Position numbers and translations under genes: made by a program | NCBI GenBank assembly: GCA_964423835.1 | Contig: CAYRGJ010000011.1 | Coordinates: 1 to 64,000, forward strand | From: JAFGCL01 sp964423835 | GTDB lineage: Bacteria; Chloroflexota; Dehalococcoidia; UBA2247; RBG-13-53-26 | Length of the DNA stretch: 64,000 nucleotides | Direction of reading: 5' to 3' | Shown: piece after piece, positions 34,387-42,343 of the stretch | How the letters are laid out: every line of letters begins with the position of its first letter | How positions within the stretch are numbered: the first letter of the stretch is position 1 | The notes under the pieces: generated by a model | Databases searched by the model: none | Told to the model about the DNA's origin: nothing | The model's input: the letters and a program-made list of their open reading frames with translations, nothing else

Positions 34387-35400
34387 ATGACCAAGAAGGG
34401 AAGAGAGCTGATCCCGCCGGGACTGAGCTTCCTGGCCGACAACATCAAGACCAAGAACAACGTCCTTGGCGAGCCCAAGGCCGCCGGGGCCAAATGGGCC
34501 AAAGACCTCAACCTGCCCAGGCAGGGCGAGACCGTCTTCTTCGCCGGCTGCGGCTACCAGTTCTCCGGGAAGCTGGAGTCCCTGATGGGCCTGGTGCGGG
34601 GCATGGACAAGAGCGCGGCCGGCGCCGAGCTGCCCATGGCCCTGGCCGGGGTCACCAAGAAGCTGGGCATCAATGTGGCCGGCATTTACGGGAAGATCGC
34701 CGGGCGGGGCGCCGCCGCCGAGGCCCAGCCGCTGGTCGACGCGGTCAACTCCCTGCGGGCCCTGGGCGTGGAGATCGCCTACCTGGGCGAGGGCGAGCCC
34801 TGCTGCGGCGGGCTGCTGCACTACATGGGCCTGGAGCAGGACTTCGCCAAGAACGCCAGCGAGGTCTACTGGAAGCTCAAGGCGAAGGGCGTCAAGCGCG
34901 TCATCGGCATCGTCCCTTCCTGCACCTATGCGCTGCGGGACCTCATCCCGCCCCACGTCCCAGACGCGGACATCCAGGTGTCGCATTTCTCGGAGGTGGT
35001 CCTGGACCGGATCCCGGGGAAGGAGCTCCGCTTCCCCCAGGAGATGAAGGTCACCTACCATGATCCCTGCCAGATGTCGCGCTTCCTGGGGCTGACCGAG
35101 GCCCCCCGCCAGGTGCTGCAGGCCATCAAGGGCATCACCCTGGTGGAGCCGGAGTGGGTCAGCCGCCAGTGGTCCACCTGCTGCGGCGGCGGGGGCGGCT
35201 TTGAGGCCGTCTTCCCGGAGCTTTCCCAAATGCTGGCCGTCAACCGGGCCCAGGAGCTGGCCGACACCGGCGCGCAGGCCATAGTCACCAGCTGCCCGGG
35301 GTGCATCATGCAGCTCAAAGGCGGGCTGAAGCAGCTGGGCAAGGAAGAGGTCGAGGTGCTGGACCTGGCCCAGGTAGTGGCCGCCTCTCTGGGGGTGTGA
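34387..35400 (+). CDS. CCG-domain Fe-S protein (HdrB/LutA/TfrB-like)
   Basis: 337 residues with two Cys-rich CCG-type motifs: GEPCCGGLLH near residue 140 and STCCGGGGGFE near residue 262, plus SCPGC near 300. Such domains bind non-cubane Fe-S clusters or disulphide substrates in heterodisulfide reductase B, lactate-oxidation LutA and thiol:fumarate reductase. It has no ferredoxin domain of its own, so it relies on the neighbouring LutB-like and HdrC-like proteins. Start 4 nt after the upstream stop. Confidence 0.8.
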   Translation: MTKKGRELIPPGLSFLADNIKTKNNVLGEPKAAGAKWAKDLNLPRQGETVFFAGCGYQFSGKLESLMGLVRGMDKSAAGAELPMALAGVTKKLGINVAGIYGKIAGRGAAAEAQPLVDAVNSLRALGVEIAYLGEGEPCCGGLLHYMGLEQDFAKNASEVYWKLKAKGVKRVIGIVPSCTYALRDLIPPHVPDADIQVSHFSEVVLDRIPGKELRFPQEMKVTYHDPCQMSRFLGLTEAPRQVLQAIKGITLVEPEWVSRQWSTCCGGGGGFEAVFPELSQMLAVNRAQELADTGAQAIVTSCPGCIMQLKGGLKQLGKEEVEVLDLAQVVAASLGV

Positions 35401-35404
35401 GACC

Positions 35405-36601
35405 ATGTCAGAGTTTACCGAATACAAGAAAGAGATCATGGACGCCGCTCACAGCGAGCGGATCAGGGTGGCGCTGCAGCGGGCCATCAAGAGCTACCGC
35501 AGCAACACCCGGGACGCCCTGAGGAAGTTCCCCCACACCATCAAGATGGCCGAGGAGGTCCGGGAGATCAAGTCCCGGTCCGTGGCCCAGATGGAGCAGC
35601 TGGCCGAGCAGGCCGGCCAGGCCATCGAGTCCAACAAGGGCAAGGCCTACATCGCCCGGACGGCCAAAGACGCCCTGGACATCATCGACCGGCTGGTGGG
35701 CAAGGAGAAGAAGCTCATCGTCAAAGGCAAGAGCATGACCGGCGAGGAAGTCGGCGTCCGGGAGCACCTCGAGGAGCACGGGCACGACGTCTACGAGACC
35801 GACCTGGGGGAGTTCATCATCCAGAAGCTGGGCTCCCGCCCCATGCACATCCTGTCCCCGGCCATTCACGTCCCCAAGGAGGACGTAGCCAAGCTGTTCT
35901 CCAAGATCACCGGAAAGGAGCTGCCGGCCGACATCGCCACCCTGGTGGCCACCGCCCGGGGCCTGCTCCGGGAGAAGTACTTCCAGGCGGACATCGGCAT
36001 GAGCGGCGCCAACGTGGTGGCGGCCGACACCGGCACTCTCTTCATTATCGAGAACGAAGGCAACATCCGTCTGGCTACCGGGGCGCCGCCGGTGCACATC
36101 GCCCTGATCGGCATGGAGAAGCTGGTCCCCACCCTGGGGGACGCCTACAAGGTCTCCGAGGTCACCTGGCGCTACGCCAACTACACCGTTCCGTCCTACG
36201 TCAGCATGATCTCCGGCCCCAGCAAGACCGGGGACATCGAGAAGGTCACCACCTACGGGGCCCACGGCCCCCGGGAGTTCCACGTCATCTTCATGGACGC
36301 CGGGCGCACCGAGCTGGCCAGGGACCCGGTGCTGCGCCAGGCCCTGTTCTGCCTGCGCTGCGGCGGCTGCCTCTACGAGTGCCCGGTCTTCGCCGTCACG
36401 GCGGGTCATTTCGGCGACAAGTACTTCAGCGGCATCGGCGCGGTCTGGGCAGCCAGGCTCAGCAGCAGCCCCGAGAAGGGCGCGGCCCTGGCCTACACCT
36501 GCCTGACCTGCGGCCGCTGCAAGATAAGGTGCCCCATGCAGATCGACTGCGCCTCCATGGTAGTGGAACTGCGCCGCCAACTGGTGGACGCGAGCACCTA
36601 A
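35405..36601 (+). CDS. LutB-like LUD-domain Fe-S protein
   Basis: 398 residues. Residues 60-300 form an LUD domain (ADTGTLFIIENEGN, PVHIALIGMEKLVPTL); residues 318-380 have two 4Fe-4S motifs (CLRCGGCLYEC, CLTCGRCKIRC). In LutABC, LutB transfers electrons during lactate oxidation. Here it sits with a CCG protein, an FAD fumarate-reductase-like subunit and ferredoxin subunits, so it may be part of a soluble electron-transfer complex. Its last nine codons lie in the first unit of a 47-bp tandem repeat. Confidence 0.85.
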   Translation: MSEFTEYKKEIMDAAHSERIRVALQRAIKSYRSNTRDALRKFPHTIKMAEEVREIKSRSVAQMEQLAEQAGQAIESNKGKAYIARTAKDALDIIDRLVGKEKKLIVKGKSMTGEEVGVREHLEEHGHDVYETDLGEFIIQKLGSRPMHILSPAIHVPKEDVAKLFSKITGKELPADIATLVATARGLLREKYFQADIGMSGANVVAADTGTLFIIENEGNIRLATGAPPVHIALIGMEKLVPTLGDAYKVSEVTWRYANYTVPSYVSMISGPSKTGDIEKVTTYGAHGPREFHVIFMDAGRTELARDPVLRQALFCLRCGGCLYECPVFAVTAGHFGDKYFSGIGAVWAARLSSSPEKGAALAYTCLTCGRCKIRCPMQIDCASMVVELRRQLVDAST

Positions 36602-36758
36602 CGCCGCAGGGCCAGTTGGCGCGACAACTGGTGGACGCGAGCACCTAACGCCGCAGGGCCAGTTGGCGCGACAACTGGTGGACGCGAGCACGTAACGCCG
36701 CAGGGCCAGTTGGCGCGACAACTGGTGGACGCGAGCACGTAGCGCCGCAGGGCCCAGC
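36578..36758. repeat. 47-bp tandem repeat, nearly four units
   Basis: Units begin at 36,578, 36,625, 36,672 and 36,719; the last is degenerate. The first encodes the C-terminus and stop of the LutB-like protein. Each junction contains the perfect inverted repeat CCAGTTG-GCGCGA-CAACTGG, making three hairpins between the LutB-like gene and the next gene. No spacers, so not CRISPR. Confidence 0.9.
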
Positions 36759-36839
36759 TACCGCGGCGCCCGGTCGACACCGCCGCGTGACGGTGATATC
36801 CTTCACGTGGGACACGGGGCACAAGGGGGTAAATCAAGA

Positions 36840-37565
36840 ATGATGGCTGAGCCGCCGCGCCTCGGCGATGAGGGCCGCAACGAATCATCGCACCTGATCG
36901 ACATCTGGGTCATGGGCCAGCACCACCAGGTGCCGGAGGGCCTGACCATCCTCACCGCCCTGGAGCACTGCGGCTACCGCCTCATCCGCGGCTGCGGCTG
37001 CCGGGCGGGCTTCTGCGGCGCCTGCGCCACCATCTACAATTTCCGGGACGATCCGCAGCTGAGGTACGACCTGGCCTGCCAGAAGACGGTAGAGCCCGGC
37101 ATGTACCTGACCCAGATCCCCTTCTTCCCCGCGCTCAAGGCCCGCTACGACCTGCAGGCCCTGGAGGCGGCCGGGGAGCAGGTGCTGGCGCTGTACCCGG
37201 ATATCATCAAGTGCTTCGGCTGCAATACCTGCACCAGGACCTGCCCCCAGGAGCTGGAGGTGATGTGGTACATGTCCGACGCGCTCCGGGGCGATATCCG
37301 CGAGGCGGCCTCGAAGTCCTTCGACTGCGTGATGTGCGGCCTGTGCGCGGCGCGCTGCCCGCAGGGGTTGGTGCCCTACAACGTGGCCCTGCTCTGCCGC
37401 CGGCTCTACGGGCGGTACCTGGCCCCGCGCTCCGGGCACCTGGATGAGCGCATCGCCGAGATCGAAGCCGGCCGGTGTGACGCCGACGTCCGGAAGCTGA
37501 TGAAAGCCAACGAGGCCGAGCTGCGCCGGCTCTACGCCGAGCGCCAGATCGAGCCGGCCTACTAG
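36840..37565 (+). CDS. Fumarate-reductase/SdhB-like iron-sulphur protein
   Basis: 241 residues. A plant-type 2Fe-2S domain near the N-terminus (GCGCRAGFCGAC, residues 50-61) precedes two 4Fe-4S motifs (CFGCNTCTRTC about residue 125 and CVMCGLCAARC about 164). The order matches succinate dehydrogenase/fumarate reductase iron-sulphur subunits, though a 4Fe-4S replaces the 3Fe-4S site. It should connect the FAD subunit (next gene) to the Hdr-like proteins. It lies downstream of the 47-bp repeat array. Confidence 0.8.
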   Translation: MMAEPPRLGDEGRNESSHLIDIWVMGQHHQVPEGLTILTALEHCGYRLIRGCGCRAGFCGACATIYNFRDDPQLRYDLACQKTVEPGMYLTQIPFFPALKARYDLQALEAAGEQVLALYPDIIKCFGCNTCTRTCPQELEVMWYMSDALRGDIREAASKSFDCVMCGLCAARCPQGLVPYNVALLCRRLYGRYLAPRSGHLDERIAEIEAGRCDADVRKLMKANEAELRRLYAERQIEPAY

Positions 37566-37578
37566 GGGGATGTGAGAG

Positions 37579-39240
37579 ATGTACCCGCACAGCATGCAGG
37601 AGAGCGTCCGCAAGGTAGAGGCCACCCGCCAGGCCCGGCTGAAGGAGACCCTGCCCCGCATCAGCGCCGACGCCAAGGACCCGCTGCTGCGCCGCTTCCA
37701 CCCCGACTACGTGGAGGGCATGATGCGCCCCCTGGCCGTCGGCCCCAACAAGGGCGACGCCACCCCCCACGAGATCGCCGACCTGCTGGAAGGGAACAGC
37801 CGGGTGGACCCGGACAAGGTGGACCTGGGCCGGGCCGAATACGACGTCGATGTGCTGGTCATCGGCGGCGGCGGGGCGGGGGCCAGCGCCGCGCTGCTGG
37901 CGCAGGAGAACGGCGCCAGGGTGCTGCTGGCCACCAAGCTGCGCCTGGGCGACTGCAACACGGTGGGGGCCCAGGCCGGGACGCAGGCCGCCGACCGGCC
38001 CCAGGACTCGCCCGCCCATCATTACCTCGACACCATGGGCGGCGGCCACTTCGCCAATATCCCGGAGCTGGTGGAGGCCCTGGTGATGGACGCCCCGTCG
38101 GTCATCAAGTGGCTGGAGGCGATGGGCGTCACCTGGGACAAGAACCCCGACGGCTCCATGCACGAGCTATCGGGGGGCGGCGCCTCGCGGCTGCGGCTGC
38201 ACTCCGCCCGGGACTACACCGGGCTGGAGGAGATGCGGGTGCTGCGCGATGAGGTGCGCAACCGCGGAATCGATTATGTCGAGTTCTCGCCGGCGGTCGA
38301 GCTCCTGACCGACGGCGAAGGCCAGGTCTGCGGGGCCCTGCTGGTCAACCTGGAAACCAACCAGCTCCTGGTGGTCCGGGCCAGGGCCGTGGTGCTGGCC
38401 ACCGGCGGCATGGGCCGGCTGCACATCCAGCAGTTCCCCACCACCAACCACTACGGGGCCACGGCCGACGGGCTGGTGCTGGCCTACCGCGCCGGCGCGC
38501 GCCTCATCTTCATGGACACCATGCAGTACCACCCCACCGGCGCCGCCTACCCCATGCAGATCCTGGGGCAGCTGGTCACCGAGAAGGTGCGCACCCTGGG
38601 GGCCCAGCTGGTCAACGCCGACGGGGTGCAGTTCATCATGCCGCTGGAGCCGCGCGACGTCGTGGCCGCGGCCATCATCCGCGAGTGCAAGGAGCGCCTG
38701 AAGGGCGTTCTCACGCCCACGGGGCAGCTGGGGGTGTGGCTCGATTCGCCCATGATCGACCTCATCCGGGGCCAGGGGACCGTGGCCCGGGAGCTGCCGG
38801 CCATGGTGCGGCAGTTCGGGCGCTACGGCATCGACATCGCCAGGGAGCCCATGCTCATCTACCCCACCCTGCACTACCAGAACGGCGGCATCCGCATCGA
38901 CGCCGGCGGGGCCACCACGGTTCCCGGCCTTTACGCGGCCGGGGAGTGCGAGGGCGGCGTCCACGGGCGCAACCGCCTCATAGGCAACTCGACGCTCGAC
39001 ATATTCGTCTTCGGCCGGAGGGCGGGGAGGGCCGCCGCCACCTGGAGCCGCCAGGCGCACCCCGGCGCACCAACCCTGGGCCACGTGCGCCACTGGCAGC
39101 AGACCCTGCAGGACTCCGGCCTGGCCCGGCAGCGCCCCATCTCGCCGCTGCTGCTGCCGGACTATGCCCGGGGTGTCTCCGACTACACGCCCGGCTACAT
39201 GCGGGAGCGGCTGCAGCCCTCCCGGATGAAGCTGACCTAG
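37579..39240 (+). CDS. Fumarate reductase/succinate dehydrogenase flavoprotein-like subunit
   Basis: 553 residues. DVLVIGGGGAGASAALL (about 90-106) is the FAD-binding motif; HPTG, the active-site-like region with RAGARLIFMDTMQYH, and YAAGECEGGVHGRNRL near residue 455 follow the FrdA/SdhA order. A roughly 90-residue N-terminal extension precedes the FAD domain. It would reduce fumarate or oxidise succinate. No membrane-anchor subunit is encoded nearby, so a soluble complex with the ferredoxin-type and Hdr-type neighbours is inferred; an aspartate-oxidase-like role is less likely here. Confidence 0.82.
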   Translation: MYPHSMQESVRKVEATRQARLKETLPRISADAKDPLLRRFHPDYVEGMMRPLAVGPNKGDATPHEIADLLEGNSRVDPDKVDLGRAEYDVDVLVIGGGGAGASAALLAQENGARVLLATKLRLGDCNTVGAQAGTQAADRPQDSPAHHYLDTMGGGHFANIPELVEALVMDAPSVIKWLEAMGVTWDKNPDGSMHELSGGGASRLRLHSARDYTGLEEMRVLRDEVRNRGIDYVEFSPAVELLTDGEGQVCGALLVNLETNQLLVVRARAVVLATGGMGRLHIQQFPTTNHYGATADGLVLAYRAGARLIFMDTMQYHPTGAAYPMQILGQLVTEKVRTLGAQLVNADGVQFIMPLEPRDVVAAAIIRECKERLKGVLTPTGQLGVWLDSPMIDLIRGQGTVARELPAMVRQFGRYGIDIAREPMLIYPTLHYQNGGIRIDAGGATTVPGLYAAGECEGGVHGRNRLIGNSTLDIFVFGRRAGRAAATWSRQAHPGAPTLGHVRHWQQTLQDSGLARQRPISPLLLPDYARGVSDYTPGYMRERLQPSRMKLT

Positions 39241-39252
39241 AGCGCAAGAGCC

Positions 39253-39705
39253 ATGCCGCAGCGAATCCAGACCGACGTAAAGCAGATAGAGGCCATCCTG
39301 AACGAGGTCCTGAGCACCAGGTTCCCGCCGGTGGCCCGCTGCCGGCTGCTCTCCAGCGGATTCAACCCCGGGCACGCCCTGAACATCATCGAGAACATCG
39401 CCGGGCACAAGGAGTGCCTGGCCTGCGGCAACTGCATCGACATCTGCCCCGCGCTGGCGCGGGAGCCCAAACGCCGCCAGCGGACGGAGCAGCGCACCTC
39501 CATGGCCCTGGAGACCCTGGTGGGCGAGGACTGCGACCTGTGCTATGCCTGCTCCCTGGTCTGCCCGCAGGTGGACACCACCATCAAGCACTACATCGTC
39601 AGCTCCCGCCTGGTAGAGGTCATGTCCCGCCTGGCGCAGCGCATCGGGGACGACCAGGAGCCGGACCTGGACCTGTTCCTGGAGGAGGCCATCGATGCGC
39701 AGTAG
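39253..39705 (+). CDS. HdrC-like 4Fe-4S protein
   Basis: 150 residues with CLACGNCIDIC and CDLCYACSLVC, two 4Fe-4S motifs, in an HdrC/ferredoxin-like frame with helical ends. It would link the CCG (HdrB-like) protein to the flavoprotein, as HdrC does. Starts 12 nt after the flavoprotein stop, so it is likely the last gene of this redox cluster. Confidence 0.8.
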   Translation: MPQRIQTDVKQIEAILNEVLSTRFPPVARCRLLSSGFNPGHALNIIENIAGHKECLACGNCIDICPALAREPKRRQRTEQRTSMALETLVGEDCDLCYACSLVCPQVDTTIKHYIVSSRLVEVMSRLAQRIGDDQEPDLDLFLEEAIDAQ

Positions 39706-39720
39706 CCAGCGCCCCGGCGG

Positions 39721-40132
39721 CGCGGGATCCGCATTCGCCAGCGGTCGGGGCCCTGGCGCGGGATCCGCATTCGCCAGCGCGCGCGTTTATGACGCGGGGT
39801 CCCGGGTCCTTTTTTTGGCCTGTAGCGATCGCTGCATCAAAAGGTGTTACCGAAATCCCGGGCGGCCTGCACCACGAACGAAATCGGCTCTGGCACGCTG
39901 GCGGCTGATGGCCCGGCCCCTCGATCCACTCCAGTCGAAGCCTCTCATACTCCTGACCCTTTCACTTTTCCTTCATGGCACGAGGCGGCAGCTATGGTAA
40001 CAGCCCAAATGAGGCAACGATGACATACGGAAAAAAGGGGAGTCCCCCCGGCCTCTCCACCGGAGAACCGATTGATAGATTTCCCAATCCGGAGAACCCA
40101 CTGATGGATTCCCCAGTCCGGAGAACCGACTG
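39721..40132. other. Repeat-containing intergenic region
   Basis: No gene is supported between the HdrC-like and acyl-CoA dehydrogenase genes. The region contains a 23-bp direct repeat (39,721-39,743 and 39,757-39,779) and, at its end, a 29-bp tandem repeat. The middle (about 39,790-39,960) shows nothing recognisable. Confidence 0.6.
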
Positions 40133-40146
40133 ATGGATTTCACCAT
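40060..40146 (+). repeat. 29-bp tandem repeat carrying ribosome site and start codon
   Basis: Three units start at 40,060, 40,089 and 40,118. Each contains CCGGAGAACC and, 5 nt later, TGATGGATT or TGATAGATT. The third supplies the ribosome site and ATG (40,133) of the acyl-CoA dehydrogenase. The second opens a nine-codon frame ending in TGATG on that ATG. Confidence 0.8.
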
Positions 40147-41497
40147 CCCGGAAGAGATGAAGATGGTCCAGGCCCTGGTCCGGGACTTCGTCCGGGACCA
40201 GCTCCGGCCGCTGGAGCGCGAGATCATGGGCCGCGCCGCCGGCCTGGCCGATGCCCGGGCCTGTCTTCCGCCGGAGGACGAGCAGCGTCTGCAGGCCCTG
40301 GCCGAAGAGCTGGGGCTGTGGGGCCCGGGCGTCCCCGAGGAGCTGGGCGGCATGGGCCTGGGCGCCCTGGGGCAGTGCCTGGCCGAGGAGGAGATGGCCC
40401 AGACCATCATCCCCTTCAGCTTCGGCGATGTCACGCCGCTGCTCTTCGAGTGCAACGCCGCGCAGCGCCAGAGGTACTTTGAGCCGCACTTCCGCCGCCG
40501 CCGGCAGGCGCTGATCGCCCTGCTGGAGCCCCAGGACGCCGCCGCGACCGGGGCCACAGCGGCGGCTGGCTTCCCCAACCTCCGCACCACCGCCACCCGG
40601 GAGGGAGCCGCCTACGTGCTCAACGGGACCAAGGTGTCATTCTCCCGCCCCGGGCCGGACTTCTTCGCCATCGTGTTTGCCACTGCCTGCGAAGGCGCCT
40701 CCAACACCTCAGTGCTTGGAGCCGCCAACAGCCCGGTGCTTGGAGCCGCCAACAGCCCAGTGCTTGGCGCCGCCAACAGCCCGGTGCTTGGCGCCTCGGC
40801 CTTCCTCGTCGACTGCGGCACGCCCGGTTTCAGTGTCACCGGCGGCCAGGACGCCGCCGGCTGGCGCACCCAGGTCCGGGCGCCCCTGGCCCTGACCTTC
40901 GCCGGCTGCCGGGTTCCTGAAGAGAACGTGCTGGGCGTCCCGGGACAGGCCTTCCGCCTGGCCCGGCAGTGGCTCCCCTGCCGCCGCCTGGTGCGGGGCG
41001 CCCGCTGCGTCGGCGTGGGGCAGAGGCTCCTGGAAGAGGCCCGGAACCACGTGGAGTCCTGGCAGTCCTTCGGGCAGCAGATCTATCGCCGGCCGGGCGT
41101 GGAGTCGGCCCTGGCCGACATCGCCATCAGCATCCACGCCTGCCGCCTGCTGGTGTACGAGGCCGCCTGCAAGGCCGACGCGGCCACGGCGGCCTGGGCC
41201 GCCGCCTCTGCCGCGGCTGCGGCCGCCGCCTCAGCCACACCGGAAGCCGCCGCCGGCGCCTCTCTGCCCGGCGGCAGCATCAAGCGTGACGCAGCCATGG
41301 TCAAGATCTTCGCCACCCAGACCATCCGGACCGTGGCCGACCGCGTGTCGCATCTCTTCAACGGCCCGCCCTACATCCAGGGCCTGCCCATGCAGCGGCT
41401 CTGCGCCGACGCCCTGGCCACGAACGCGGTGGACCTGGCGCTGGAGCTCCAGAGCAGTATAATTGCGGCAGACATCATGAAAGGACTGAGGGTCTAG
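40133..41497 (+). CDS. Acyl-CoA dehydrogenase-like protein with in-frame tandem repeats
   Basis: 454 residues against about 380 for the family. N-terminal helical domain (MDFTIPEEMKMVQALVRDFV), middle beta domain and C-terminal four-helix bundle (MVKIFATQTIRTVADRV, YIQGLPMQRLCADA) are in order. Residues about 188-219 are four units of GAANSPVL (24-bp tandem repeat, 40,694-40,789), and an Ala-rich stretch lies near residues 347-378. The usual catalytic Glu could not be placed with confidence. A role in acyl-CoA oxidation is likely; the exact substrate is unclear. Confidence 0.8.
   Translation: MDFTIPEEMKMVQALVRDFVRDQLRPLEREIMGRAAGLADARACLPPEDEQRLQALAEELGLWGPGVPEELGGMGLGALGQCLAEEEMAQTIIPFSFGDVTPLLFECNAAQRQRYFEPHFRRRRQALIALLEPQDAAATGATAAAGFPNLRTTATREGAAYVLNGTKVSFSRPGPDFFAIVFATACEGASNTSVLGAANSPVLGAANSPVLGAANSPVLGASAFLVDCGTPGFSVTGGQDAAGWRTQVRAPLALTFAGCRVPEENVLGVPGQAFRLARQWLPCRRLVRGARCVGVGQRLLEEARNHVESWQSFGQQIYRRPGVESALADIAISIHACRLLVYEAACKADAATAAWAAASAAAAAAASATPEAAAGASLPGGSIKRDAAMVKIFATQTIRTVADRVSHLFNGPPYIQGLPMQRLCADALATNAVDLALELQSSIIAADIMKGLRV
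40694..40789. repeat. 24-bp in-frame tandem repeat in the acyl-CoA dehydrogenase gene
   Basis: Four units (40,694, 40,718, 40,742, 40,766), the first diverged, encode GA-[AS]-N-[ST]-[PS]-V-L. The insertion falls in a loop of the middle beta domain. Confidence 0.9.
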
Positions 41498-41499
41498 AG

Positions 41500-42051
41500 A
41501 TGCCCAACAGGATCACCCTGCCACTCACCGATGAGACGGTGGCCGGCCTGCGGGCCGGGGACGACGTCCTGCTCTGCGGGACCATCTACGTCGGCCGCGA
41601 TGCGGCCCACAAGAGGATCGTGGAGGCCCTGGACGAGGGCCGGCCACTGCCTTTCGATCTCAAGGACCAGACCATATACTACATGGGCCCGTCGCCGGCG
41701 AAGCCGGGCCAGGTCATAGGCTCGGCCGGCCCCACCACCAGCGGCCGCATGGACAGCTACTCGCCCCGCCTCATGGCGGAGGGGCTGAAGGGCATGATAG
41801 GCAAGGGGATGCGCTCGGCGGCGGTCAAGGAGGCCATGAAGCGTTACCGGGCGGTGTACTTCGCCGCCATCGGCGGGGCCGGGGCCCTCATATCGAAGGC
41901 CATCAAGAGCTCCCAGGTCATCGCCTATGAGGAGCTGGGGGCGGAGGCCGTCCTGCGCCTCGAGGTGGAGGACTTCCCGGTGATCGTGGTCAACGACATT
42001 TATGGCGGCGACCTCTACGAGGAGGGCAAGGCCAGGTACCGCAAGCAGTAG
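41500..42051 (+). CDS. Class I fumarase / Fe-S hydro-lyase, beta subunit
   Basis: 183 residues that match the C-terminal (beta) domain of class I fumarases and L(+)-tartrate dehydratase: GTIYVGRDAAHKR, YMGPSPAKPG and SAGPTTSGRMD are characteristic. It needs an alpha subunit carrying the 4Fe-4S cluster, which is not encoded next to it. With the fumarate-reductase-like genes upstream it would interconvert malate and fumarate. Starts 2 nt after the dehydrogenase stop. Confidence 0.88.
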   Translation: MPNRITLPLTDETVAGLRAGDDVLLCGTIYVGRDAAHKRIVEALDEGRPLPFDLKDQTIYYMGPSPAKPGQVIGSAGPTTSGRMDSYSPRLMAEGLKGMIGKGMRSAAVKEAMKRYRAVYFAAIGGAGALISKAIKSSQVIAYEELGAEAVLRLEVEDFPVIVVNDIYGGDLYEEGKARYRKQ

Positions 42052-42062
42052 CGCCGGGCCAC

Positions 42063-42142
42063 CGGGTCGGGCCGGCGGCGCCGGGCTGGCAGGTCGGGCC
42101 GGCGGCGCCGGGCTGCGGGTTGGGCCGGCGGCGCCGGGCGGC
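42063..42142. repeat. GC-rich tandem repeat of about 27 bp, three units
   Basis: The core GGGCCGGCGGCGCCGGGC occurs three times with slightly different linkers, in the 292-nt gap between the fumarase and phosphoglucosamine mutase genes. The rest of the gap shows only a ribosome site (AAGGAGG) at its end. Confidence 0.75.
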
Positions 42143-42343
42143 GTTGTGCCAGCGAGGACAGGCTGCAGCCATACAGCCGTAGCCTGAAGGACAGGACAGC
42201 GGCGCAGGCAGCGCTTCCGGTCAGGGAGCGACGAGTCCCAGCCCGGGGTGATCGGCCTCGGGCCGCGGGCGATGTAACAGCGGCGCGCGAGGGCAATCCG
42301 CGGGTTCAGCCGCTGCCGCCGCGACAAAAAACAAGGAGGATAT

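Noticed and set aside
33466..35439. Open frame of about 650 codons on the minus strand
   Set aside because: Shadow of sucD and the CCG protein gene; composition typical of antisense to high-GC codons.
36578..36758. CRISPR array
   Set aside because: Units are contiguous 47-bp tandem repeats without unique spacers, and no cas genes are near.
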